The translations under genes and the position numbers were made by a program. Shown here piece by piece: positions 1 through 6,721 of a DNA stretch of 15,100 nucleotides. The stretch lies in the NCBI GenBank assembly GCA_021821185.1, contig JAKACU010000049.1, forward strand, positions 1 through 15,100. Direction: 5' to 3'. This DNA comes from Bacillota bacterium. Lineage in GTDB: Bacteria; Bacillota; Bacilli; Alicyclobacillales; SLC66. Position 1 is the first letter of the stretch; every line of letters begins with the position of its first letter. The notes below the pieces were generated by a model that saw nothing but the letters and a program-made list of their open reading frames with translations, was not told the origin of the DNA and ran no database searches.

Positions 1-37
1 CATAAATCGCATCCTTGAAGGCCCGATCGGCATTCAT
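1..37 (-). CDS. 5' end of a gene leaving the left edge
   Basis: Only the first 12 codons lie in the window, reading MNADRAFKDAIY. The ATG at 37-35 is preceded by GGAGG at 49-45 with a 7-base spacer, which is a very good ribosome binding site, so a real gene probably starts here. The family cannot be proven from 12 residues. The pattern would suit the start of a nitroreductase-family flavoprotein, where a short helix precedes an Arg-Arg-Ser motif, and a possible nitroreductase-like fragment lies just upstream. That assignment is a guess. Confidence 0.5.
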   Translation of the reverse strand, partial: MNADRAFKDAIY

Positions 38-62
38 TGCCTTACCTCCATTATTCAATTGA

Positions 63-338
63 TCAATAGAATAATCTATGTAAAAATATAGACGACGACA
101 TATCGAATGTCAATGCACTTGTAGCAACCAATACGATTATCTGATGCAGGCTTCTCAAAGCAGACGCCCAAGGTAGCTGCTTTAGCTTATCCATGGTGAC
201 ATATCCATCTGAAACTTCAAGGGTGGCGCGGCCGGGGGGTGTAGCTCCGAATGAGGTGATGACTGTTCCTACCCCGTGTTCATGCGCCGCCAGCATAAAG
301 TTTTGTAAAAAGCACGATGCGGCCACCTGCAGCCGTCA
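63..338 (-). pseudogene. decayed fragment, possibly nitroreductase-like
   Basis: An open stretch reads from about 335 down to 63 with no convincing start or ribosome binding site. It is closed upstream by a TGA at 338-336. The segment around 318-255 reads LQNFMLAAHEHGVGT, which resembles the conserved helix of nitroreductase-family proteins (usual form QNLMLAAHALGLGT). The rest does not continue into a recognisable nitroreductase C-terminus in this frame. It lies between the nadA stop and the start of the leftmost gene, so it is most simply a gene remnant, perhaps a truncated duplicate of the next gene. Confidence in the family is low. Confidence 0.3.
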
Positions 339-380
339 TAAGAATGGTATTCACTGCAAGACGGTACAAGTTGTACTTAT

Positions 381-1340
381 CTAGCCAATCGCAATCATTC
401 TATCAATTGCAACTTTTGCACGCTCACGAATTCCGGCGGGTACTGTGATGACGTGTGTATTTTCCTTTAATGCCGTTAGAACTTTGGATAACGTGATCAT
501 TTTCATGAACGGGCAGATGGCAGTTCGGTTCGCTGCGAAGAATGTTTTCCCTGGATTCGTTTTTTCCATTTGGTGGATGATACCTATTTCGGTGGCAACA
601 ATAAATTCTTTTGATGTCGAGTTTTGCGCGTGTTGTAACATTCCGCCGGTGGAAAGCATATGTGTGCGTTCTTTGGGCAAGAGTCCCTCGGATAATAGAA
701 ACATACTTGAAGTCGAACAACCACATTCCGGATGAACCAACAATTCTGCTTGTGGGTGTTTCTTGAAGATTCCTTCTACGTCAGCCGGTGCAATACCTGC
801 ATGTACGTGACATTCACCCATCCAGATATGCATATTTTGACGACCTGTAACGCGTTTGACATAGGAACCCAGGAACATATCAGGCAGAAAAAGGATTTCT
901 TGATCGGCGGGAATGCTTTCAACAATTCTGACAGCATTAGAAGACGTACAACAGTAGTCACTTTCAGCTTTTACTTCTGCCGTTGTGTTCACGTAAGAGA
1001 CGACGACTGCATGTTTGTGCTCTCGTTTCCACTCGAGGAGTTGTTCAACCGTGATAGAATCAGCCAGTGAACAACCGGCATTGATGTCGGGCAGCAGAAC
1101 TGTCTTCTCAGAATTAAGTATTGCAGCCGTTTCAGCCATGAAATGAACTCCGCAAAAGACAATAACTTCTGCATCTGTTTTTGCTGCCGCCCGTGCAAGC
1201 ATAAGCGAATCACCCAAAACATCAGCAATATCTTGTATCTCTGGTAATTCGTAATTGTGCGCGAGAATTATTGCATTGCGCTTCTTTTTCCAAGCTGCAA
1301 TCTCTTCAATTAGGGAATGTTCTACCGCTATCGACGCCAT
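381..1340 (-). CDS. nadA: quinolinate synthase NadA
   Basis: Quinolinate synthase condenses iminoaspartate (made by NadB) with dihydroxyacetone phosphate to give quinolinate, the precursor of NAD, in the cytoplasm. The 319-residue length is normal for the short form of the family. The three cysteines that should hold the oxygen-sensitive [4Fe-4S] cluster are visible: C90 in NAGCSLAD, C177 in MGECHVHAG and C276 in AICPFMK. The conserved AHNY near residue 27 and HPECGC near 203 also fit. The start ATG at 1340 has only a weak, distant purine-rich stretch upstream. It diverges from nadC-nadB, which supply the other two steps, across a 214-bp shared regulatory region. The identification is firm. 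Confidence 0.97.
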   Translation of the reverse strand: MASIAVEHSLIEEIAAWKKKRNAIILAHNYELPEIQDIADVLGDSLMLARAAAKTDAEVIVFCGVHFMAETAAILNSEKTVLLPDINAGCSLADSITVEQLLEWKREHKHAVVVSYVNTTAEVKAESDYCCTSSNAVRIVESIPADQEILFLPDMFLGSYVKRVTGRQNMHIWMGECHVHAGIAPADVEGIFKKHPQAELLVHPECGCSTSSMFLLSEGLLPKERTHMLSTGGMLQHAQNSTSKEFIVATEIGIIHQMEKTNPGKTFFAANRTAICPFMKMITLSKVLTALKENTHVITVPAGIRERAKVAIDRMIAIG

Positions 1341-1375
1341 CTCAGTTCGATCCCTTCTAGATCAGTCTATACAGG

Positions 1376-1405
1376 AGTATATACATATAATTTGATTATG
1401 ATCAA
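1376..1405 (-). promoter_or_regulatory. candidate sigma-A promoter of nadA
   Basis: Read on the minus strand, TTGATC (1405-1400) is followed after 18 bases by TATACT (1381-1376). This is a fair -35/-10 pair placed 35 bases upstream of the nadA ATG. A CTGTATA sequence lies just downstream of the -10 (1374-1368) and matches one half of the palindrome at 1431-1444, so both could be bound by the same repressor. Confidence 0.5.
1392..1405. promoter_or_regulatory. FNR-type palindrome between nadA and nadC
   Basis: TTGAT-TATG-ATCAA is an exact match to the FNR/ANR consensus TTGAT-N4-ATCAA. It covers the proposed nadA -35 element, so a bound protein would be expected to block nadA. The match is direct. 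That any FNR/CRP-family protein uses it is inference: the AT-rich context makes chance matches more likely, and Bacillus-type Fnr proteins prefer a different half-site (TGTGA). Confidence 0.35.
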
Positions 1406-1430
1406 CTATTACTATTTAGCTGTAGCCATT

Positions 1431-1444
1431 TCTGTATATACAGA
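1431..1444. promoter_or_regulatory. perfect 14-bp palindrome, candidate operator for nad genes
   Basis: TCTGTATATACAGA is its own reverse complement. It lies 111 bases upstream of the nadC start and 91 bases upstream of the nadA start. A matching half (CTGTATA, minus strand 1374-1368) overlaps the presumed nadA transcription start. The repetition suggests an operator for an NAD-responsive repressor. No regulator gene is in the window, so the protein cannot be named. Confidence 0.45.
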
Positions 1445-1478
1445 TGTAAAATAGTAAGTATACACTATGCGATTTATT

Positions 1479-1496
1479 GAAATTTGGGTAAATTTC
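1479..1496. repeat. inverted repeat in the nadC leader
   Basis: GAAATTT-GGGT-AAATTTC is a perfect 7-base inverted repeat with a 4-base loop, about 45 bases upstream of the nadC ribosome binding site. No run of T follows, so it is not a classical terminator. It could be an operator or a weak leader hairpin. Confidence 0.35.
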
Positions 1497-1541
1497 CCGC
1501 GTGCGCTGTGACGTCATACAAACATTTGATACCGAAATCTC

Positions 1542-1547
1542 AGGAGG
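1542..1547 (+). promoter_or_regulatory. ribosome binding site fixing the nadC start
   Basis: AGGAGG lies 7 bases before the ATG at 1555. The reading frame stays open upstream to a GTG at 1501, but that codon has no ribosome binding site and would add 18 residues with no match to the family. Confidence 0.85.
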
Positions 1548-1554
1548 TTTGTCT

Positions 1555-2397
1555 ATGTTTCTCGCCGATTCAACAAAATTGCTGATTCGACTTGCATTGG
1601 CTGAAGATATTGGAAGAGGCGACTGTACAACAGAAGCCATTATTGATGCGCATCTTCAAGCAAGAGCGACCGTATATGTAAAACAACCAGCACGAATTGC
1701 TGGATCGAGAATGATTGATGCTGTGTATTCTGAACTTGGTTCTGAGGTGCGAGTCGAGTATCTTGTCGACGATGGACAGGATATAAGCGGCGAGCGAACT
1801 GCTGTGTGTCAACTGTATGGACCGGCCAGATCCCTATTAATGGGTGAGCGCACTGCGTTGAATTTTCTTGGACGGCTCACGGGCATTGCAACGTTCACAC
1901 GAGAAGCTGTTGATCAATTAAAGGGGACTTCCACCAAATTGCTCGATACACGAAAAACGACACCAGGATGGCGTGTACTTGAAAAGTATGCGGTGAAAAT
2001 GGGTGGGGGACACAACCACCGTTTTGGCCTAGATGACATGGTACTCATAAAAGATAATCATATTGCGCTGTGTGGAGGGGTTGCTGCTGCCGTACAAAAG
2101 GCGCGTGAGAGCGTTGGACTATCTACAAAAATAGAGGTGGAAGTTGATACACTCGCTCAACTCAAGGAAGCTTTGACAACCGATGCAGATATGATATTGC
2201 TCGACAATATGGATTTGCCGACTTTACGTAAGGCAGTACAACTAACGAACAACCATGTCTTGATTGAAGCTTCTGGAAACATGACGGTAGATCGCCTCAA
2301 TGAAGTTGCACAAACTGGTGTTCACTATATTTCTATGGGTGCATTGACTCACTCAGTGACCAGTGTCGATGTGGGATTAGATGTGACGTTTGAATAA
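1555..2397 (+). CDS. nadC: nicotinate-nucleotide diphosphorylase (carboxylating) NadC
   Basis: Quinolinate phosphoribosyltransferase turns quinolinate and PRPP into nicotinate mononucleotide with loss of CO2, the third step of de novo NAD synthesis. The protein is 280 residues from the ATG at 1555, the usual family length. Visible signatures are LAEDIGRGDCTT near the N-terminus, MGERTALNFLGRLTGIAT in the middle, and LDTRKTTPGWR followed by KYAVKMGGGHNHR and LIKDNH, which form the phosphoribosyl and quinolinate binding barrel. LLDNMD and ISMGALTHS near the end also match. nadB follows after 27 bases and is probably co-transcribed. The start is set by the AGGAGG at 1542. Confidence 0.96.
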   Translation: MFLADSTKLLIRLALAEDIGRGDCTTEAIIDAHLQARATVYVKQPARIAGSRMIDAVYSELGSEVRVEYLVDDGQDISGERTAVCQLYGPARSLLMGERTALNFLGRLTGIATFTREAVDQLKGTSTKLLDTRKTTPGWRVLEKYAVKMGGGHNHRFGLDDMVLIKDNHIALCGGVAAAVQKARESVGLSTKIEVEVDTLAQLKEALTTDADMILLDNMDLPTLRKAVQLTNNHVLIEASGNMTVDRLNEVAQTGVHYISMGALTHSVTSVDVGLDVTFE

Positions 2398-2424
2398 GAA
2401 GACCGCCAAAAAGGAGTAACTATA

Positions 2425-3924
2425 ATGAAGGTTTTATATGCTGATTTCGTCGTTGTAGGAAGCGGACTTGCAGGTAGCGTTGCTGCGTACTTGCTAAGCA
2501 CTCAAGGAACAGTGCTTCTTCTATCCAAGGCGTTGCCAGCCGAGAGCAATTCTTTTGCCGCTCAAGGGGGTATTGCGGCGGCTGTTGGATCAGATGATAC
2601 TGCTGAGTTACATGCGAAAGATACCATGGAGGTGGGTGTAGCATTATGCGATAGCGAGGTTGTGAGCTATCTTACGGCAACAGGACCCAAATTAATTCCA
2701 TGGTTGCGAGACATTGGAGTGTTATTTGATCAAAATTCAATGGGGGATATTTCCCTGGGATTAGAAGGAGCCCATAATCGGCACAGGATTTTACATGCAG
2801 GTGGAGATGCCACTGGGCGTAAGGTAATGGAGACCGTCATGGCGGCATTAGAAAAGAACTCAAGTATTCAACGCGTGGTGAATGTACATGTGCTTTCTCT
2901 TATGCAAAACCAAAATAAGCGCGTCATAGGAGTATTCGGTCAATTACAAGGAGAACCTTTTGAACAGATTCGGTGTTATGCCAGGCGTGCGGTCATCCTT
3001 GCGACCGGTGGGACGGGGCAGTTATTTCAACGAACGACAAATCCTTCTGGTGCGACGGGGGACGGAATTGCCTTGGCTTACCACGTGGGGGCAGGTTTGC
3101 GAGATCTGGAGTTTGTGCAATTTCATCCAACGACACTCGATCTTGAGGGGTATCCATCATTTTTGATCTCCGAGGCGGTTCGTGGTGCCGGTGGTACATT
3201 AGTGGATCATTTGGGCGATGCCATCATGAGGGAGTATCCACGGGGAGATTTAGAACCCCGTGATGTTGTAGCACGTGCCATTTATAGCAGGTTACAACAA
3301 GGCAAGAAGGTCTACCTAGATTGCCGAAATGTTCTGGATTTTGTAAAGAAATTTCCAACCATATTTGAAACTTGTCGTTTGTATGGAATCAATCCGGCGC
3401 ATGATCTAATTCCTATATCGCCTGCAGCTCACTTCATGATGGGGGGAATCAACGCTAAAATCAACGGACAAACTAATGTTCCAGGACTCTATGCCATCGG
3501 TGAAGTAGCAAGCACAGGATTGCATGGAGCTAACCGACTAGCGAGTAATTCGTTACTCGAATGCCTTGTGATGGCGTTCTCAATAGCGGAGCATATGGAA
3601 TGTACAAAGTTTGAAGAGGATCATGATTTTCATGAATATAAGGTTTCCGCTACCCTATTACCGGATAGCCAAGAAATACTTGGTGAAGTACAAGCGGTGA
3701 TGTGGAAGGCGGCCGGTATTGTTCGAAATAGAGATTCCTTAGAGCATGGGTTGAAAGTCCTCACTGTTTTACAGCAAAGTTATCCACTGTCGCCAGCTAT
3801 CTGTACTTCTCGGTTGATTCTTGAATCTGCCCTATCTCGACAAGAAAGTAGAGGCGCGCATTTTCGAAGCGATTTCCCCAACCTTGATCCCAAAATGGAT
3901 TATGTGCATACCGTTGTTTCCTAA
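2425..3924 (+). CDS. nadB: L-aspartate oxidase NadB
   Basis: This FAD enzyme oxidises L-aspartate to iminoaspartate, the first step of bacterial NAD synthesis, and hands it to NadA. The 499-residue protein opens with the Rossmann FAD motif DFVVVGSGLAGSVAA (residues 7-21). It carries SFAAQGGIAAA near 43, the flavin-binding stretch ILATGGTGQLFQRTTNP near 190, the active-site region EFVQFHPTT, and the C-terminal motif GLYAIGEVASTGLHGANRLASNSLLE, all typical of the succinate dehydrogenase/aspartate oxidase flavoprotein family. The HRILHAGGDATGR stretch separates NadB from SdhA. Ribosome binding site AAGGAG is 8 bases before the ATG. It is the last gene of the nadCB operon; a terminator follows 20 bases later. 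Confidence 0.96.
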   Translation: MKVLYADFVVVGSGLAGSVAAYLLSTQGTVLLLSKALPAESNSFAAQGGIAAAVGSDDTAELHAKDTMEVGVALCDSEVVSYLTATGPKLIPWLRDIGVLFDQNSMGDISLGLEGAHNRHRILHAGGDATGRKVMETVMAALEKNSSIQRVVNVHVLSLMQNQNKRVIGVFGQLQGEPFEQIRCYARRAVILATGGTGQLFQRTTNPSGATGDGIALAYHVGAGLRDLEFVQFHPTTLDLEGYPSFLISEAVRGAGGTLVDHLGDAIMREYPRGDLEPRDVVARAIYSRLQQGKKVYLDCRNVLDFVKKFPTIFETCRLYGINPAHDLIPISPAAHFMMGGINAKINGQTNVPGLYAIGEVASTGLHGANRLASNSLLECLVMAFSIAEHMECTKFEEDHDFHEYKVSATLLPDSQEILGEVQAVMWKAAGIVRNRDSLEHGLKVLTVLQQSYPLSPAICTSRLILESALSRQESRGAHFRSDFPNLDPKMDYVHTVVS

Positions 3925-3944
3925 TATGGGATGAAGTTTATTTA

Positions 3945-3980
3945 AGCGCCCGTTTTGGGCGCTATTTGTTCTTTATTTTA
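3945..3980 (+). terminator. rho-independent terminator after nadB
   Basis: AGCGCCC (3945-3951) pairs with GGGCGCT (3957-3963) around a 5-base GTTTT loop. A T-rich tail (3964-3980) follows. It is strong and correctly oriented, so it should end the nadCB transcript. Confidence 0.88.
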
Positions 3981-3997
3981 ATGAATAACACGATGAT

Positions 3998-4420
3998 TTG
4001 GTTTATCAACCCATCATGGATCACAATCACCATCAGGTCTTTGCTCATGAAGTATTAACACGTTCACGCTATCATGACATCCCCGTTTCACCGGAGTATT
4101 GGTTTCGTGCGGCTCATACGCTGGAACGTTCGTTCGAAGCCGATTGCCTCGTTTTACAGCATGTTACTGAACAGTACATACGATTTCCTAGGGCATTCGC
4201 TCATTTTCCTCTGTTTATCAATGTTGTACCCACCACATTGTTGGATTCTCGTTTTGTTCCCTGGGAAACAGCGAATGCTTCGTTTGCTTCTAGACTACAT
4301 GGGTTCTAGTCATGCGGTTGTGGCTGAAGGTGTGGAAACCCTAGATGATTTGATGACCACTTCTTGGAGAACCATGTGGGGTCGAAGTTTTTTCTATGGA
4401 TACAAAAGAACAGAAAGAGT
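3998..4420 (+). pseudogene. remnant of an EAL-domain (cyclic-di-GMP phosphodiesterase) gene
   Basis: The first part (3998-4280) reads VYQPIMDHNHHQVFAHEVLTR and later FINVVPTTLLD, matching the first third of an EAL domain, with EVL at the EAL signature. The end of the domain, AVVAEGVETLDDL, appears at 4314-4352 in another frame. The middle of the domain (about 100 residues, including the metal-binding and DDFG segments) is missing. So this gene has both an internal deletion and a frameshift, and cannot make a working enzyme. The only in-frame start is a TTG at 3998 without a convincing ribosome binding site. Intact relatives degrade cyclic di-GMP and affect motility and biofilm. Confidence 0.75.
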
Positions 4421-4743
4421 TTTCACTAGAACGTGAACTGCGATGGTTACGAACGTATTATGATCCTACTCACTAAGTGCCGTTTGTTGGTTCTAGTACT
4501 CAATATGATCGGTATTGATGCTCATACCTCGGATAAATTGATGACTCATATTCCATGTGGTCCCTTGCTTGATACGGTAAAGCATGCTAATGTAAAAATA
4601 TCTTCTGTAGCATTGATGGAAGGGCCAAATTCTGTCTACTTTTGACAGAAACGGGGGATCCAGTAATTGGGGTGAATTGGTTTGCATCGCCCGTTGCAAA
4701 CCATAGGCGAGCTAAGCGCCGAATCCGTCAGCTAACCTCGTAG
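4396..4743 (+). pseudogene. frameshifted remnant of an unrecognised small protein
   Basis: Protein-like sequence continues through three segments in alternating frames. An ATG at 4396 opens MDTKEQKEFSLERELRW and stops at 4474-4476. A second frame (about 4477-4642) reads IGIDAHTSDKLMTHIPCG and on. A slip at the T4 run 4640-4643 returns to the first frame, giving LLTETGDPVIGVNWFASP and a basic tail ending at TAG 4741. Two compensating shifts would give one protein of about 115 residues. I do not recognise the family. It overlaps the EAL remnant and may be its C-terminal accessory part or a separate neighbour. Sequencing error at the T run cannot be excluded. Confidence 0.4.
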
Positions 4744-4889
4744 GCGAATACAGTACGTGCTGCATTCCTTTCTTTCTTCAGATTTATCCATTTCACATTA
4801 TTTAATGATGTCTTTAGGACTGTCTCTTAAACTGTCATGATCATCGGCGTAGCCGTAAAATCTTTCCGTGTTGATGCCGTGAAGCGGCC

Positions 4890-4910
4890 TAGATATCTAT
4901 CCAGATCTGG
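4890..4910. repeat. two adjacent perfect 10-bp palindromes upstream of the DapB-like gene
   Basis: TAGATATCTA (4890-4899) and CCAGATCTGG (4901-4910) are each perfect palindromes sharing AGAT/ATCT arms, separated by one base. They lie about 56 bases upstream of the TTG start at 4966 and could be an operator. The rest of 4744-4951 shows no gene and no clear promoter. Confidence 0.3.
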
Positions 4911-4965
4911 GGTCGATAATTATTAGAATTGTCTTTTTATATGCCTAGAAAGGGAGGAACTTGAA

Positions 4966-5739
4966 TTGAAGGTGGGATTGATTGGATTTGGGAAAACGGG
5001 CAAAATGGTAGCAGGCGAGATACTAAAGGATCAAACGTTATCTTTAGAGTGGGTTTTAAAAAAGTCGGACGAGTACTCGGGCATGTATGCCAGTGATCTG
5101 TTGGAGTTAGAAGATCAAAGGGGTAAAATCTACTCGATTCAACATGCAAATGTGGAACATCTACTGGATCGTCACATGGTTGATGTCATCATTGATTTCT
5201 CTTCGAAACAAGGTGTGCAACTCTACAAGGCTGCTGCTAACCGTGGAATAAAGATTGTGTCTGCCATTTCAAATTATGAACAGGATCAATTGCTCGAATT
5301 AAAGAGGTTGGGTAATGAAACAGCAATCATTCACTCTCCAAATATTACTTTGGGTATTAATTTTTTAATGAGTGTTGCCAAGGCGCTAAAAGTGATCATG
5401 CCCACTGCTGACATTGAAATTGTGGAGGAACATTTTCGGGGGAAAAAGGAGATATCGGGGACAGCTGTTCGAATTGCACAGACCCTTGATATAGCGCCAA
5501 ACGAGCATATCAGTTCGATTCGTGTCGGTGGAATTGTCGGAAAACATGAAATTATATTTGGACTCTCGAATCAAATTATTCGCTTGACACACGAATCGAT
5601 CAATCGTACAGCTTTTGGAGAAGGGGCGATCTATGCAGCTAATTGGCTAAACAAGCGAAAAAATGGACTGTATTCGATGGAAGATGTTTTGGGATTTTAT
5701 GATGCAGAGCGTTGGTCCGATTCTGCTCTTGCTATATAA
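4966..5739 (+). CDS. DapB-like 4-hydroxy-tetrahydrodipicolinate reductase, divergent
   Basis: The 257-residue protein has the fold order of DapB, the NAD(P)H-dependent reductase of lysine and diaminopimelate synthesis: GLIGFGKTGKMV (4-15, nucleotide binding), DVIIDFSSKQG (73-83), SPNITLGINFL (124-134), then the catalytic region EEHFRGKKEISGTAV (154-168) and RVGGIVGKHEIIF. Two features are unusual. The GTTG loop of standard DapB is replaced by SAIS near 99-102, and the catalytic HH pair is HF, although H156 and K160 (counterparts of the E. coli His and Lys) remain. It could be an authentic but divergent DapB or a paralogue with another imine or enamine substrate. The TTG start is supported by GGAGG at 4953-4957 with an 8-base spacer. 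It stands alone between remnants. Confidence 0.8.
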   Translation: MKVGLIGFGKTGKMVAGEILKDQTLSLEWVLKKSDEYSGMYASDLLELEDQRGKIYSIQHANVEHLLDRHMVDVIIDFSSKQGVQLYKAAANRGIKIVSAISNYEQDQLLELKRLGNETAIIHSPNITLGINFLMSVAKALKVIMPTADIEIVEEHFRGKKEISGTAVRIAQTLDIAPNEHISSIRVGGIVGKHEIIFGLSNQIIRLTHESINRTAFGEGAIYAANWLNKRKNGLYSMEDVLGFYDAERWSDSALAI

Positions 5740-5783
5740 AGGTAATGCCAGCGACTGAAGGCAGATTCACCGGTTAAAACAAG

Positions 5784-5821
5784 GTAGGTGGCCGTCATTA
5801 TGTACATCAGAGACCACCTAC
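5784..5821. repeat. inverted repeat after the DapB-like gene
   Basis: GTAGGTGG (5784-5791) pairs perfectly with CCACCTAC (5814-5821) around a 22-base loop, 45 bases after the stop codon. No T-run follows on either strand, so it is at best a weak terminator. It may be an operator or an element end. Nothing else is evident in 5740-5916. Confidence 0.35.
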
Positions 5822-5916
5822 TAGTGCAGGAATTTTATCGGGGGATTGACATATTTTGAATGTTGTTCATTTCCTGAATAGTTCACTGGTGGAATTTGCA
5901 GAACGCATTCAAAGTA

Positions 5917-6684
5917 TTATTTAACCGTCGCTGCTGTACTACCACGAACAATAAGCTGAGGTGCGATAAGTGACTCGAGCGTTTGAGAATTTGGATGAAT
6001 AAGTTTTTCAAGACCCAATTTACCTAATTCATAAAAATTTTGTTTAATTGTGGTTATGGATGGTTTGGTGAAATTGCAAAAACTATAGCCATCGTATCCC
6101 ATAATACTAACATCGCTGGGCACAGCAAGCTTTAGATCTTCCGCAGCTTGCATAGCACCAAAAGCGGCAAAGTCGGCGGCTGCAAACACAGCGGTTGGAG
6201 GGTTTTTATGGGCCATAAGTTTTTTCATACCGTTAAATCCCAATTTTTCAAGATCATCTTGTGGTGGAATGTCAACATAAATCAATTCATGATCATATTC
6301 AATTCCATTATTTTTATGAGCTAAATGAAATCCTTGGAGTCGAAGTGCCCACTCTCTTTCAATATCATAGTTTGATCGACCTAGTAATATAATGCCAATT
6401 CGACGGTGTCCAAGTGATAGTAGATGTTGACTAGCAAGATAACCCCCAGTGTAATTATCACAATTGACATAGGGGATATCCAAATGAGGGAAATAGTTGT
6501 GCAAAGTCACCATTTTATATCCGGCTTTTGCCCAGTTTTCGATGTTTGTTATACTTGTCAACTCTAACCCCCATAGTAAGTACCCGGCGTCCTTATCATC
6601 CGGGAGTTCTGATGTCTTTCGGACGTTTAGGAAACTGAGGTCAATATTATGAGTTGAACAAGTCTCTGAAATTCCATCGATCAT
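5917..6684 (-). pseudogene. LacI/GalR-type sensor domain lacking its DNA-binding domain
   Basis: The 255-residue frame matches the ligand-binding (periplasmic-binding-protein-like) half of LacI/GalR repressors: YVNCDNYTGGYLASQHLLSLGHRRIGII, the AVFAAADFAAFGAMQAAEDL stretch, the diagnostic VPSDVSIMGYDGYSF, and PSITTIKQ near the C-terminus. Such proteins are normally about 330-345 residues with an N-terminal helix-turn-helix of about 60. Here the helix-turn-helix, the hinge and the first strand of the sensor domain are absent. The frame is closed by a stop at 6744-6742, inside the upstream gene. No ribosome binding site precedes the ATG at 6684. It is best read as the 3' remnant of a regulator cut by a rearrangement. 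A free sensor protein is less likely. It is visibly more AT-rich than the nif genes. Confidence 0.75.
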
Positions 6685-6721
6685 TGCTTTGGTAACTTGG
6701 GTACACCACCTTGCTTCTAAA

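Noticed and set aside
732..1070. Plus-strand open frame opposite nadA
   Set aside because: nadA on the minus strand has all its cluster cysteines and accounts for this sequence.
1509..1516. TGACGTCA palindrome before nadC
   Set aside because: An 8-base palindrome is common by chance, and there is no second copy or supporting context.
4800..4880. Possible end of an insertion sequence near the stretch with GACTGTC and ACTGTC repeats
   Set aside because: No matching inverted end, transposase fragment or target duplication could be found in the window.
5784..5821. Rho-independent terminator for the DapB-like gene
   Set aside because: The 8-base stem is perfect, but the loop is long and no T-run follows, so it is reported only as an inverted repeat.
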